From assembly GCF_011355085.1 (NCBI RefSeq), contig NZ_VXCP01000009.1:23848-87847 (forward strand): a stretch of DNA of 64,000 nt, read 5' to 3'. Below are positions 48,676-58,289 of the stretch, piece after piece. Source of the stretch: Pseudomonas akapageensis (GTDB lineage Bacteria; Pseudomonadota; Gammaproteobacteria; Pseudomonadales; Pseudomonadaceae). Below the pieces are notes generated by a model, which saw only the letters and a program-made list of their open reading frames with translations, made no database searches and had not been told where the DNA came from. Positions within the stretch are counted from its first letter, which is position 1. Each line of letters begins with the position of its first letter. A program made the translations under genes and the position numbers.

Positions 48676-50283
48676 TTGATCGGTGTCACAACCTCGTCGG
48701 ATGCCAAACATGTCAGCCATCCGAAGCAGGTGAATGAGTCGCTGGTGGGCACAGAATTCACCTGCCCGATGCATCCGGAGATACGTCAGCCCGGGCCCGG
48801 TACCTGCCCAAAGTGTGGCATGGCATTAGAGCCAGTGATGCCAGGGCTTGAGGAGGACGAGAACCCCGAACTCAAGGACTTCACTCGCCGCTTTTGGTGG
48901 TCGTTGCCTCTCACCATCATCGTGACCTTACTCGCCATGGCAGGACACTCGCTGCAACTGTTCCATGGTGCTACACAGAACTGGATTGAGCTGATCCTTG
49001 CCACCCCAGTGACCCTGTGGGCGGGCCGGCCCTTTTTTGTAAGGGGCGTCGCCTCAATTCGTCATCGCAGCCCAAATATGTGGACCTTGATTGGATTGGG
49101 CACAGCGGCGGCCTTTCTGTACAGCGTCGCAGCCACAGTACTCCCCCAGAGTTTCCCCCCGACTTTCATGCAAGGGGGACGCATTGGGGTCTACTTCGAA
49201 GCTGCAGCGGTGATCATTTCACTGACGTTGCTCGGTCAGATGCTTGAACTCAAAGCGCGATCACAAACGTCTGCCGCTATTAAGTCCCTTTTAGGCCTGT
49301 CACCCAAGACAGCACGCAGGCTAAACGCAAATGGTCAAGAGGAAGACATTCCCCTTACACATGTGCACAAAGGGGATCACCTACGGGTAAGGCCGGGAGA
49401 AAAGGTTCCCGTCGATGGCTCCGTCCTGGAGGGGGAAAGCGCGGTCGACGAATCGATGCTAACGGGTGAGCCTGTGCCGGTGATGAAGAGGATCGGCGAT
49501 AGCCTGATCGGGGCAACGCTGAATACCCATGGCAGTCTGGTGATGGAAGCACAGAAGGTGGGTGCTGAGACCGTGTTGTCGCAGATCGTACAGATGGTTG
49601 CCCGTGCCCAGCGCTCCAAAGCACCCATGCAACGCATGGCTGATGCCATCGCCGGCTATTTCGTGATGGGCGTCATCACGGTGGCCATCCTGACTCTTTT
49701 GGGGTGGGGGCTCTTCGGTCCTGAGCCCAGTTGGGTCTTCGGTCTGATCAATGCGGTCGCCGTGCTGATCATTGCCTGCCCCTGCGCGTTGGGGTTGGCA
49801 ACGCCGATGTCGATCATGGTTTCCACAGGCAAAGCAGCCAGCATGGGTGTGCTGTTCAGAGATGCCAGCGCGATCGAGAACCTGTGCAAAATTGACACGC
49901 TGATCGTCGACAAGACCGGCACCCTGACAGAGGGACGCCCGGTATTTCACAGCGTGGAGGCCACACAGAGGTTCACCGCCAATGAAGTACTTCAACTGGC
50001 CGCTAGCCTCGATCAAGGCAGTGAACATCCCTTGGCTCACGCAATCGTTGATCAGGGGATTCTTCGCGCGCGGGCCCTTTCTGTCGCGACAGTAAAAAAC
50101 ATGCGGCAGAATCTGGGCTTCGCCTTTCTCTACAACTCGATGGGCATCCCACTCGCAGCAGGCCTGCTGTACCCAATGACCGGACATCTCTTATCACCGA
50201 AGGTCGCGGCCATCGCCATGAGTGTTAGCTCCGCATCCGTTGTTTTCAATGCTTTGAGGCTGAGGAACACATCTATAGATTGA
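48676..50283 (+). CDS. Heavy-metal P-type ATPase with large in-frame internal deletion
   Basis: The 535-aa copy of a copper-type P1B ATPase is normally about 750-800 aa. Present are an N-terminal metal-binding [20 protein letters not shown] region, the membrane CPC motif (C368, C370) and the phosphorylation DKTGT at Asp412. After residue 460 ([12 protein letters not shown]) the sequence jumps directly to [20 protein letters not shown] and the final helices. That removes most of the nucleotide-binding domain and the hinge GDGxNDxP, so ATP-driven transport should be lost. A weak TTG start at 48676 is assumed, and an in-frame GTG further on is possible. The frame is intact, so a shortened protein could still be made. 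Confidence 0.78.
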   Translation: MIGVTTSSDAKHVSHPKQVNESLVGTEFTCPMHPEIRQPGPGTCPKCGMALEPVMPGLEEDENPELKDFTRRFWWSLPLTIIVTLLAMAGHSLQLFHGATQNWIELILATPVTLWAGRPFFVRGVASIRHRSPNMWTLIGLGTAAAFLYSVAATVLPQSFPPTFMQGGRIGVYFEAAAVIISLTLLGQMLELKARSQTSAAIKSLLGLSPKTARRLNANGQEEDIPLTHVHKGDHLRVRPGEKVPVDGSVLEGESAVDESMLTGEPVPVMKRIGDSLIGATLNTHGSLVMEAQKVGAETVLSQIVQMVARAQRSKAPMQRMADAIAGYFVMGVITVAILTLLGWGLFGPEPSWVFGLINAVAVLIIACPCALGLATPMSIMVSTGKAASMGVLFRDASAIENLCKIDTLIVDKTGTLTEGRPVFHSVEATQRFTANEVLQLAASLDQGSEHPLAHAIVDQGILRARALSVATVKNMRQNLGFAFLYNSMGIPLAAGLLYPMTGHLLSPKVAAIAMSVSSASVVFNALRLRNTSID

Positions 50284-50863
50284 GGTGAACGTACAATGCT
50301 CCGAGCGCTCGACGCACATGGAGGTGCCATTTTGATGACACCAAGCTGATGCACTTTGGAGGACTAAACTTTCTACCTGCTCGACGTTTTGAAATGGGCC
50401 GCATATCAGGTCAGCAAGCTGCTCACTGGACTCTGCAATAAAGAACAAGCGGATCGACATTGGCAAAGGAGTATTGGCATTGACCCAGAATGGGCTTGCC
50501 CTAAGCCGCTCGCGATTTCCTTTGTCGTCTGTGACGGTCAGGATGCAGTCAGGCGAACAATCAGCCAACAGCGTCATATTCCCTCCAGATTCGTGCCCCA
50601 TGGCGGATCATCAACCAATAGTCCACCTCAACGAATCACGCCACCTCGGCGAGGACCAGATCACTGCTGAACTTAACCCTTCCCAATAAGCCTGCTTTCA
50701 ATAGCTTCCACGGAATAGTGAGCACTACTCTCAGTAGGGAAAATTTGGTCGACCAATTCTTGGTTGACCATGAGCTGAAGTATCAAAGTGCCATCGACTT
50801 TTTAGCCATTGGGAACGGTCTGCCATAACTTCTGATTTCAAAATATCGTCAGAAAATCAAAAT
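50284..50863. other. Gene-free stretch after the truncated ATPase
   Basis: Open frames on both strands (about 70-135 codons) lack ribosome sites and family features, and one of them mostly overlaps the ATPase antisense. It may be debris from the rearrangement that shortened the ATPase. Nothing is recognised. Confidence 0.5.
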
Positions 50864-50879
50864 CTTACAGAACTGTAAT
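50864..50879 (+). promoter_or_regulatory. CopR box before the PtrA-like gene at 51005
   Basis: CTTACAGAACTGTAAT is a variant of the island's CopR box, 126 bases before the start. A -10-like TATATC lies downstream near 50918. Confidence 0.55.
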
Positions 50880-51004
50880 ATTCACCTAAGGTTCCTGACA
50901 GGGGCTGAGTCTTAAAGTTATATCGAGCTTTGAGCTCACCCCCCGAGAATCATCTCTTGATGTGGATTCAACGGGTTAACCCAATCCCATTCGAGGATAC
51001 CCCA

Positions 51005-51211
51005 ATGAAATCCATGAAAGCACTGTTGGTCATTGCCGCTTTAACCGTCTCTTCTCTGGCTATGGCTTCAGGCGGTGGTGACCGGACATTTGCCCGCATG
51101 GAAGCGGCACAGAAGAACGCAATGGAAGCGTACCAAGCTACTCAAAAGCGAGCCGATCAAACTCCTGTAGCCAAGAGCAAAGCCAAGGCTGTCAATCAAG
51201 CCAAATACTGA
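51005..51211 (+). CDS. PtrA-like small periplasmic copper-induced protein
   Basis: The 68-aa protein has a signal peptide (KALLVIAALTVSSLAMA) and the start SGGGDRTFARMEAAQKNAMEA, typical of the PtrA N-terminal domain, followed by a short Lys-rich tail. GAGGA lies before the ATG at 51005, and an upstream in-frame codon is ignored. Two PtrA-type genes in the same island suggest a copper-triggered secreted protein pair. Confidence 0.8.
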   Translation: MKSMKALLVIAALTVSSLAMASGGGDRTFARMEAAQKNAMEAYQATQKRADQTPVAKSKAKAVNQAKY

Positions 51212-51232
51212 GCGTCTTGATGCGCTCCCAAG

Positions 51233-51248
51233 CTGACAGAAATGTAAT
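51233..51248 (+). promoter_or_regulatory. CopR box before copA
   Basis: CTGACAGAAATGTAAT, identical to the 47465 box, lies 185 bases before the copA start. Confidence 0.65.
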
Positions 51249-51432
51249 CACTTCGGTGGTTAAAGTGTGGCAATTTCAACGCTCGCCTGCCGTATGAATT
51301 TTATCATTTGCGGCGGCGGGCAAGGCTCATCCGGATTCGCGCCGAATTCCAGAGAGCACGCCCCCAACCGGTAAGCACAACGCTCAGTGTGTTTCGCACG
51401 GTTTTCCTTTTGACTGATTGGATATAAACGGC

Positions 51433-53412
51433 ATGCATTCCAAAACCTCTAGGCGGACCTTCGTCAAAGGCCTGGCCGCTGGTGGCATTCTTGGCGGTCT
51501 TGGTCTGTGGCGCACGCCTGTATGGGCTGTAACCAGCCCGGGTCTGCCGAGCGTACTGACCGGCAACGAATTCGACCTGTTCATTGGTGAAACCCCCGTG
51601 AACATCACCGGTTCGCCGCGCACAGCCATGACCATCAATGGCACTTTGCCAGGGCCTCTTCTGCGGTGGCGTGAAGGCGATACCGTCACACTGCGGGTGA
51701 AGAACCGCCTGGATCAGGACACCTCCATCCATTGGCACGGGATCATCCTGCCGGCCAATATGGACGGTGTACCGGGCTTGAGCTTTCATGGCATCGCGCC
51801 CGATGGCATGTACGAGTACAAATTCAAGGTGCATCAGAATGGTACTTACTGGTACCACAGTCACTCGGGCATGCAGGAGCAGGTAGGCGTCTACGGGCCG
51901 ATTGTGATCGATGCCAAAGAGCCTGAACCCTTCCAATACAACCGCGATTATGTGGTGATGTTGAGTGACTGGACCGATGAAGACCCTGGCCGCGTCATGG
52001 CCAAGCTCAAGAAGCAGTCGGACTACTACAACCATCACAAGCGTACCGTAGGCGACTTCATCGACGATGTCAGCCAGAAGGGTTGGTCCGCGGCAGTGGC
52101 AGATCGGAAGATGTGGGCCGAAATGAAAATGAACCCCACCGATCTCGCCGACGTCAGCGGGGATACATACACCTATCTCATGAACGGCCAGGCCCCTAAC
52201 GGCAATTGGACCGGTATATTCAAACCTGGCGAAAAACTTCGCCTGCGCTTTATCAACGGCTCAGCCATGAGCTACTTCGACGTCCGTATTCCAGGCTTGA
52301 AGATGACTGTCGTGGCCGCCGACGGGCAGCACGTCAAACCCGTCACTGTCGATGAGTTTCGCATCGCCGTGGCAGAAACCTATGACGTGATCGTCGAGCC
52401 TGCCAGTGCAGAGGCGTACACCATCTTTGCCCAGTCCATGGATCGCACCGGCTATGCCCGCGGAACCCTGGCAGTGCGCGAAGGGCTGAGCGCACCGGTA
52501 CCGGCAACTGATCCACGTCCGCTTTTGACCATGGATGACATGGGGATGGGGGGTATGGACCATGGCAGCATGGCGGGCATGGACCATAGCGCCATGAAGC
52601 AAGGTGACATGTCCGGAATGGCCAGTATGGATCACAGCAAGATGACCAGTATGGACCAGGGCGACATGTCCGGCATGGCCAGCATGGATCACAGCAAGAT
52701 GACCGGCATGGATCAGGGCGATATGTCCGGCATGGCCAGCATGGATCACAGCAAAATGACTGGCATGGGCCAGGGCGATATGTCCGGTATGGCCGGGATG
52801 GATCACAGCAAGATGGCCGGCATGGACCATGGTGATATGTCAGGGATGGCTGGCATGGCTGGCATGGGTGGAATGGAAGGCATGGAGATGCAGTCGCACC
52901 CGGCCTCCGAAACCAATAACCCCCTGGTCGATATGCAAGCCATGAGCACTACGCCAAAACTCAACGACCCGGGTATTGGTTTACGGAACAACGGCCGTCG
53001 CGTGCTGACCTACGCCGACCTGAAGAGCACTTTTCAGGACCCTGATGGCCGCGAACCGAATCGCACGATTGAGCTGCACCTGACTGGCCATATGGAGAAG
53101 TTTTCCTGGTCCTTCAACGGCATCAAATTCTCCGACGCTGAGCCGTTGCGCCTCAAGTATGGCGAGCGCCTGCGCATCACCCTGGTGAACGACACCATGA
53201 TGACCCACCCCATCCATCTCCACGGCATGTGGAGCGACCTTGAGGATGAGCACGGCAAATTCATGGTGCGAAAACATACGATCGACATGCCGCCCGGTAC
53301 CAAACGCAGCTATCGCGTCACCGCCGATGCCCTGGGGCGCTGGGCCTATCACTGCCACCTGCTGTTTCACATGGAAATGGGCATGTTCCGTGAAGTACGG
53401 GTTGAGGAGTAA
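51433..53412 (+). CDS. copA: Multicopper oxidase CopA
   Basis: The 659-aa periplasmic multicopper oxidase has a Tat signal (SRRTFVKGLAAGG) and all four copper motifs: SIHWHG, WYHSHSG, HPIHLHGMW and AYHCHLLFHMEMGM. In its middle is a large Met/His-rich insert (coded by 52543-52890) built from repeats of MDHSKM and QGDMSGM, a copper-binding feature of CopA/PcoA. It likely oxidises Cu(I) and binds many copper ions. ATG 51433 is preferred over a TTG at 51418. A CopR box precedes it. Confidence 0.93.
   Translation: MHSKTSRRTFVKGLAAGGILGGLGLWRTPVWAVTSPGLPSVLTGNEFDLFIGETPVNITGSPRTAMTINGTLPGPLLRWREGDTVTLRVKNRLDQDTSIHWHGIILPANMDGVPGLSFHGIAPDGMYEYKFKVHQNGTYWYHSHSGMQEQVGVYGPIVIDAKEPEPFQYNRDYVVMLSDWTDEDPGRVMAKLKKQSDYYNHHKRTVGDFIDDVSQKGWSAAVADRKMWAEMKMNPTDLADVSGDTYTYLMNGQAPNGNWTGIFKPGEKLRLRFINGSAMSYFDVRIPGLKMTVVAADGQHVKPVTVDEFRIAVAETYDVIVEPASAEAYTIFAQSMDRTGYARGTLAVREGLSAPVPATDPRPLLTMDDMGMGGMDHGSMAGMDHSAMKQGDMSGMASMDHSKMTSMDQGDMSGMASMDHSKMTGMDQGDMSGMASMDHSKMTGMGQGDMSGMAGMDHSKMAGMDHGDMSGMAGMAGMGGMEGMEMQSHPASETNNPLVDMQAMSTTPKLNDPGIGLRNNGRRVLTYADLKSTFQDPDGREPNRTIELHLTGHMEKFSWSFNGIKFSDAEPLRLKYGERLRITLVNDTMMTHPIHLHGMWSDLEDEHGKFMVRKHTIDMPPGTKRSYRVTADALGRWAYHCHLLFHMEMGMFREVRVEE
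52600..52827 (+). repeat. 57-bp tandem repeats inside copA
   Basis: Four near-identical 57-bp units code for a 19-residue unit containing QGDMSGMA and MDHSKMT. The number of units can change by slippage, giving CopA proteins with different copper capacities. Confidence 0.7.
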
Positions 53413-53424
53413 GGGAGACGGATT

Positions 53425-53691
53425 ATGAGCAGATATCTGAACCGTCACTCACTGATCGGTTGCACCTTTGCCATTGGCCTATTGAGTGGAATGCCTTTGG
53501 TACAAGCTGGGGAAGTCAGTGCTGAACACGCTCACGCTGCTGCTGCCATGGACAAACCAGCAACAAAGCATAAGACCAAGACAAGTGAGTCCAAGTCTGA
53601 TCACGGTTCCATGAACCATGGAACGATGGACCACAGCAAAATGAATCACGAGTCGATGGATCATGACTCAAACACTAAAAAAGCGGATTGA
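53425..53691 (+). CDS. Small secreted His/Met-rich copper protein
   Basis: The 88-aa protein has a hydrophobic signal ([19 protein letters not shown]) and a short mature part with EHAHAAAAM and [19 protein letters not shown]. It lies between copA and copB (gaps of 12 and 4 bases) and shares the MDHSKM motif with both. It likely binds periplasmic copper as a buffer. No characterised homolog comes to mind with certainty. Confidence 0.78.
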   Translation: MSRYLNRHSLIGCTFAIGLLSGMPLVQAGEVSAEHAHAAAAMDKPATKHKTKTSESKSDHGSMNHGTMDHSKMNHESMDHDSNTKKAD

Positions 53692-53695
53692 GACC

Positions 53696-54643
53696 ATGAC
53701 CCATAAGCTTTTACGTCCGACCCTGATGGCGTTGACGGTTTCAGTCAGCTCTGTGTTTGTTGGTATCGCTACCGCGGCCGAAGAGATGGATCACTCCAAG
53801 ATGGATCACGGTTCGATGGGAACCATGGACCATAGCAAGATGGGGGCAATGGATCACGGCAACATGGATCAAGGCCAAATGGAGGGCATGGATCACAGCT
53901 CCATGAATATGGATGCTGGGACGACCACCACGAGTCGGACGCCCATTCCTGTATTGACCGATGCTGATCGCAAGGCCGCCTTTCCGCCTGTCGCAGGTCA
54001 TGGCGTTCATGACAAGAAACTCAACTCTTTCGTCCTCCTGGATAAGTTTGAATACCAGGACGCGGATAACGGCAGCGCCCTGAATTGGGATGCCAAAGGC
54101 TGGATTGGCGGCGACATTGATCGTTTGTGGTTGCGCTCGGAAGGCGAGCGCACCAACGGTGTGACGGAAGATGCCGAACTCCAGGCGCTTTGGGGCCACT
54201 CAATCGGTCCATGGTGGGATGTTGTCACCGGCGTACGCCAGGATTTCAAACCCGGTTCACCGCAGACGTGGGGGGCCATCGGTATCCAAGGCATGGCCCT
54301 CTACAACTTCGAAACTGAAGCAACCGCGTTCATCGGCGAGAACGGCCAGACCGCCGCCCGACTGGAAGGTGATTACGACATTCTGCTCACCAATCGCCTG
54401 ATCTTGCAGCCGACCGCCGAAGTGAACTTCTACGGGAAAAACGATCCACAGCGCGGCATTGGCTCTGGATTAGCCAATACCGAAGTAGGCTTGCGGTTGC
54501 GCTACGAAATTGTTCGTGAATTTGCCCCCTATATCGGGGTTACCTGGAATCGCGCCTACGGCAAGACCGCCGACCTGGCCAGCGATGAAGGGGAAGATAC
54601 CAACGAGGCTCGATTTGTTGCCGGTATTCGCATGTGGTTCTAA
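53696..54643 (+). CDS. copB: Outer-membrane copper resistance protein CopB
   Basis: The 315-aa protein has a signal peptide ([19 protein letters not shown]), a Met/His repeat head ([20 protein letters not shown]) and a C-terminal beta-barrel domain typical of CopB/PcoB ([21 protein letters not shown], then [15 protein letters not shown] and the end [10 protein letters not shown]). The ATG at 53696 follows the previous stop by 4 bases. It probably lies in the outer membrane and binds or releases copper with CopA. Confidence 0.92.
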   Translation: MTHKLLRPTLMALTVSVSSVFVGIATAAEEMDHSKMDHGSMGTMDHSKMGAMDHGNMDQGQMEGMDHSSMNMDAGTTTTSRTPIPVLTDADRKAAFPPVAGHGVHDKKLNSFVLLDKFEYQDADNGSALNWDAKGWIGGDIDRLWLRSEGERTNGVTEDAELQALWGHSIGPWWDVVTGVRQDFKPGSPQTWGAIGIQGMALYNFETEATAFIGENGQTAARLEGDYDILLTNRLILQPTAEVNFYGKNDPQRGIGSGLANTEVGLRLRYEIVREFAPYIGVTWNRAYGKTADLASDEGEDTNEARFVAGIRMWF

Positions 54644-54652
54644 GGGAGTGAC

Positions 54653-55471
54653 ATGAAAAGAACAATCAAAACGTTGTCTGCTGCCAGTGGCGTCGCCGCA
54701 ATTGTAGGCGCTGGTGTCGTGTATTTCGGAGTGTTTAACGTGGGCGCCGATGACCCACATTCGCACCCGGTATATTCCCTGCTCTCGACCGCTCGGGATC
54801 GTTCGATCGAAGTGCGCTCCCGCGACATTAAGGTCCCTGACCTCACAGACGAAGCGCTCATTCGTGCAGGTGCTGGCAACTACAATGCGATGTGCATTGG
54901 TTGCCACCTGGCTCCGGGGCTCGCGCAAACCGAGTTGAGCAAAAGCCTTTACCCGGCTCCCCCGAATTTGTCGAAACTCGGTGTCGATGGAAACCCAGCC
55001 GCAGCGTTCTGGATCATTAAACACGGCATCAAGTCCACCGGCATGCCTGCTTGGGGCAAGAGCATGGCCGATCCGTATATCTGGGGAATGGTCGCATTTC
55101 TTCAACAGCTTCCGGCCATGGGGGTCGAGCAATATAAAGCGCTAGCCGCGAGCAGCGGTGGACACCAGCATGGTGGTGGTGAGTCCAAGATGCATAACCA
55201 TGAAGGTCAGCATGATGGTCAAATAGAAGCGACTTCTTCACATCACCATGATGCAGACGGAGCTGTAGAGCTTGCCGAAGCTGATGTGCACCACGGCGAA
55301 ACCAGCGGCGCCAATGCTCATGAGGAGGTCGTAGCACCGTCGTGGGATGAAAGTGTCGAGCACGCCCATCCTGAAGGTATGGGGCCTTCACATGGAGTTC
55401 CGGCAACTTCCGCCGCTCAGCCAAAGACTCACACCCATGCCGATGGCAAGGAGCACACTCATGCGCAATAA
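54653..55471 (+). CDS. Cytochrome c-type protein with His-rich tail
   Basis: The 272-aa protein has an N-terminal hydrophobic anchor or signal (residues about 11-30) and a single haem site CIGCH (C81, C84, H85) with the probable axial Met131 (STGMPAWG). After about residue 162 there is a long His-rich tail (GGHQHGGGE, SSHHHDAD, THTHADGKEHTHAQ) that could bind copper. It lies in the copABCD-like operon between copB and the DUF411 gene, overlapping the latter by 11 bases. It may act as an electron acceptor for copper oxidation or as a periplasmic copper sink. Confidence 0.82.
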   Translation: MKRTIKTLSAASGVAAIVGAGVVYFGVFNVGADDPHSHPVYSLLSTARDRSIEVRSRDIKVPDLTDEALIRAGAGNYNAMCIGCHLAPGLAQTELSKSLYPAPPNLSKLGVDGNPAAAFWIIKHGIKSTGMPAWGKSMADPYIWGMVAFLQQLPAMGVEQYKALAASSGGHQHGGGESKMHNHEGQHDGQIEATSSHHHDADGAVELAEADVHHGETSGANAHEEVVAPSWDESVEHAHPEGMGPSHGVPATSAAQPKTHTHADGKEHTHAQ

Positions 55472-55928
55472 CTTCCTTCGTTCCGGCCGGGCACTTCGCC
55501 TCGCGACATTAGCGTTTCTGTTTATCAGCTCGGCTGCCCATGCCACAGAATCGCTGACGATCGATGTCCATCGGGATCTTTACTGCGGATGCTGCAAGAA
55601 GTGGATTAAGCACCTTGAAGCGAACGGCTTCACTGTCGTTGATCATGTAGAAACCAACATGAGCGCGGTCAAGCAGGAGCTGGGTGTGGTTCCGCGACTC
55701 TCGTCCTGCCACACAGCGGTGATCAACGGAAAGTTTGTTGAAGGCCACGTACCGGCTGAGCAAATCGTCGCGTTGAGTAAGCGTACCGACCTTCTCGGGA
55801 TTGCTGTGCCAGGTATGCCGACAGGCTCGCCGGGGATGGAGGTCGAGGGAGAGCAGGAGGCGTACCAGGTCATCGGCTTGACTAATGCGGGTACGGATCA
55901 AGTGATCGCTGAGTACCCGGCACACTAG
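55461..55928 (+). CDS. DUF411 metal-binding protein
   Basis: The 155-aa protein has a signal peptide (LRLATLAFLFISSAAHA) and the DUF411 motif DLYCGCCKKW (C42, C44, C45), then SSCHTAVINGKFVEGHVPA. The family binds copper and is found with copper resistance genes. AAGGAG lies before the ATG at 55461, inside the end of the cytochrome gene. It closes the copper operon and is followed by a strong hairpin. Confidence 0.87.
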   Translation: MRNNFLRSGRALRLATLAFLFISSAAHATESLTIDVHRDLYCGCCKKWIKHLEANGFTVVDHVETNMSAVKQELGVVPRLSSCHTAVINGKFVEGHVPAEQIVALSKRTDLLGIAVPGMPTGSPGMEVEGEQEAYQVIGLTNAGTDQVIAEYPAH

Positions 55929-55948
55929 TCTTCACACCGTCTGTCATC

Positions 55949-55979
55949 CTTGCATGGTCACTGCTCGTGACCATGCAAG
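55949..55979 (+). terminator. Long hairpin after the copper operon
   Basis: CTTGCATGGTCAC (55949-55961) and GTGACCATGCAAG (55967-55979) form a perfect 13-bp stem with a 5-base loop. It has no T-run but is very stable, and probably ends the operon from either side, with the AraC gene converging. Confidence 0.6.
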
Positions 55980-56060
55980 TGAAGCGAACCCTTACCCAAG
56001 AACGCAGAACGCAGAACGCTGTGTGATGGAAAGCATGAGCAAGCGTAAGGGCGCATACCG

Positions 56061-56087
56061 AATGTCCGATTCTGGCCGATTACTGCC
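56061..56087. repeat. Third copy of the REP-associated tail sequence
   Basis: AATGTCCGATTCTGGCCG, then ATTACTGCC, matches the tails at 7180-7206 and 42867-42893. Here it stands alone, without the REP hairpin. Confidence 0.6.
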
Positions 56088-56148
56088 TATGACGAAGGGC
56101 AGCAGCCGGCTCTGGAAATTTCCTGCCAGCCTGTGCTTGTCTGAGTCT

Positions 56149-57105
56149 TCATTCTGACTGTCTGCGCCAAGTGCCGGGTGATGTGCCGAACTGGCGTTTG
56201 AATGCGCGACTGAACGCAGCTTCGGATTCGTAGCCAATCGCATAGCCGATTTGCGCCACATTTCCACGACCTTCGCGCAGGTGTTGCGCCGCCACGTGCA
56301 TGCGCCAGAGCGTCAGGTATTGCATCGGTGGCTGTCCGACCAATGCCGTGAATCGCTCAGCAAATGCCGAGCGCGACATGCCCACCTCGAGCGCCAGGGC
56401 TTCTGCAGTCCAGCCCTCGGTGGGGCGTGCATGGAGCAGCGCCAGGGCGCGCCCGATTTGTGGATCGCGCAAACCCGCCAGCCACCCGCGCCGCTCGGCG
56501 GGGAGGCTGGCGACATATTGGCTGACGGCTTCGACGAACAGCAATTCCGATAGTTTGGCGATGACCGTGGTCGAGCCGACGCGGCCCGCCGCGATCTCAC
56601 TGACAGCGAACCGGAATGAGCTTTCAATCCAGGCCCCCGACGCCGTGGCGCGGACGTCCAGTTTCAAGACCGATGGCAACGATGAAAGCAACGGACTGAA
56701 GGGTGTTTCAGAACCAAGGAATCCGCACAGCAACTGCGTGGTCGCACCGCCCCCGCCATACTTGACTCGTGCAATGCTGCCGACTTCTGGCGGCTGAATA
56801 ACGTCGCTCGCCGACATGGGCGCAATGCTCAGGTCGCTGCCAAAGGTATGAGCGTCATTGCGAGGAAACAGAACGAGTTCGCCTGCCCGTACATCGATGG
56901 CGGGACTATCGTCGATTCGTACTTGCATGTTTCCGGCGACGACAAAGTGCGACGCAATGATATGTCGAGGTGCCATCAGGAAGGGTTTGCAAGCGTCCGC
57001 AGAGATTCTGCCATTGACGCACCAGGGCGCAGTGAATTCCGCCTCGAGGAAGACCCCTCCAGACAGCCGAATCACCCGCAAGACATCGGAAAACGCATCC
57101 AACAC
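56149..57105 (-). CDS. AraC-family regulator with cupin-type sensor domain
   Basis: The 318-aa protein has an N-terminal cupin-like domain (APRHIIASHFVVAGNMQVRID, VLFPRNDAHTFGS) and the C-terminal AraC double helix-turn-helix (WTAEALALEVGMSRSAFAERF, then NVAQIGYAIGYESEAAFSRAF). GTG start with AGGAGG 9 bases upstream. It is divergent from the ferritin-fold gene at 57268 and probably controls it together with the MAPEG gene. Confidence 0.87.
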   Translation of the reverse strand: MLDAFSDVLRVIRLSGGVFLEAEFTAPWCVNGRISADACKPFLMAPRHIIASHFVVAGNMQVRIDDSPAIDVRAGELVLFPRNDAHTFGSDLSIAPMSASDVIQPPEVGSIARVKYGGGGATTQLLCGFLGSETPFSPLLSSLPSVLKLDVRATASGAWIESSFRFAVSEIAAGRVGSTTVIAKLSELLFVEAVSQYVASLPAERRGWLAGLRDPQIGRALALLHARPTEGWTAEALALEVGMSRSAFAERFTALVGQPPMQYLTLWRMHVAAQHLREGRGNVAQIGYAIGYESEAAFSRAFKRQFGTSPGTWRRQSE

Positions 57106-57267
57106 CTGCCAGCCCTCCTTTCCGGAGTCCGGAGCATGTAATCAGGCGCACTGGTCATTCATCGCCTGAACTGCGAGGCCTAGATTAGCACCAACGCGGA
57201 CCCGCTGAGGCTCCGACGTCAACCGCAATGCTCCATTCCAAGTCGACCAGGGAAGCAGGAGATCCAT

Positions 57268-58221
57268 ATGAACACCCTCGCTACCATACCCAGCCCGGAT
57301 TCGGCCAACGCCGCCCGTTATGCTCAGCTTGTCAGATCCTCGAAGAAGGCGGAATGGCAGATCGATCGCGATCTGCTGCAGGACCGGCGTTTCGACTTCT
57401 CGCGTAAATTCTTGCCCGACGGCCTGTCGCAGATCGACCGCCTGACCTTTCTCGCCGCGGACGAGGCGCGTCTGCTCAGTCAGATTCAGGGCCGAACCTA
57501 TGCGTATATCTTTGGCCTCGTCGAGCGCTTTATCAGTGCCAAAATGCTCGATCAGGGTCGGGCCCATGTCTTTGACGATCAGCTCGCACTCGAAGCGCTG
57601 GTTCGCTTTTCCAACGAGGAGATCAAGCACCAGGAGCTGTTCGCGCGCATCGAGACGATGATTGGTGCGCAATTGCCAGCGGGATATCGTCAGGTTGCCG
57701 ACCCAAACGATGTGGCGCGTGCGGTACTTGCGGCCAGCACCTGGTCGGTGCTGGCGCTGACCTGTCATATCGAGTTGTTCGTTCAGGCGCACTACGCGCA
57801 AAGCATCGCCCCGCGCGAGGAGTTGTGCCCACTGTTCAAGGATGTCTTCAAATTTCACTGGAAGGATGAAAGCCGCCACGTCGTCCTCGATGAACTGGAG
57901 TGGAAGGCGGAACACGCGAAACTCTTGCCTGCCGAGCGCGACCAGGCCGTGAGCGATCTGATTGCGCTGGTGGCGGCCGTCGACGGGATCCTGCAGGCGC
58001 AAGCGGCAGCCGATGCCGACTACTTCATGCGAAATGTACCTCGATCATTCAGTGTCGATGAGACTGCGCAGATCAAAGCCTCCGTGCTGGGTGCCTACCG
58101 CTGGCAATACATTGTCTCGGGTGTGCAGCATCCACACTTTGGCCGGCTGCTTGCGCGCATGACGACACCCGAACAGATGGCCATGATTCAGACCGCATTG
58201 GCGCCAATCATGAGCCATTGA
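57268..58221 (+). CDS. Ferritin-fold diiron oxygenase-like protein
   Basis: The 317-aa helical protein has Glu/His patterns typical of carboxylate-bridged diiron sites: SNEEIKHQELFARIE, CHIELFVQAHY and KDESRHVVLDELEW. This looks like the ferritin-like superfamily with N-oxygenase or desaturase relatives (AurF-like). AGGAG precedes the ATG. It is followed by a MAPEG gene, and the divergent AraC gene suggests induced expression. The substrate is unknown. Confidence 0.72.
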   Translation: MNTLATIPSPDSANAARYAQLVRSSKKAEWQIDRDLLQDRRFDFSRKFLPDGLSQIDRLTFLAADEARLLSQIQGRTYAYIFGLVERFISAKMLDQGRAHVFDDQLALEALVRFSNEEIKHQELFARIETMIGAQLPAGYRQVADPNDVARAVLAASTWSVLALTCHIELFVQAHYAQSIAPREELCPLFKDVFKFHWKDESRHVVLDELEWKAEHAKLLPAERDQAVSDLIALVAAVDGILQAQAAADADYFMRNVPRSFSVDETAQIKASVLGAYRWQYIVSGVQHPHFGRLLARMTTPEQMAMIQTALAPIMSH

Positions 58222-58289
58222 TCGACAGCAGACGGCCGACCACGCGTCGGCCGCCTGCTGATGAAAATGATTTATCGAGGATGGCCGCC

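Noticed and set aside
50194-50601. 135-codon minus-strand frame after the ATPase
   Set aside because: Its distal part is antisense to the ATPase end, it has no ribosome site and no known family.
57142-58002. 286-codon minus-strand frame opposite the diiron protein
   Set aside because: The plus-strand gene has a good ribosome site and diiron motifs; the antisense frame has none.
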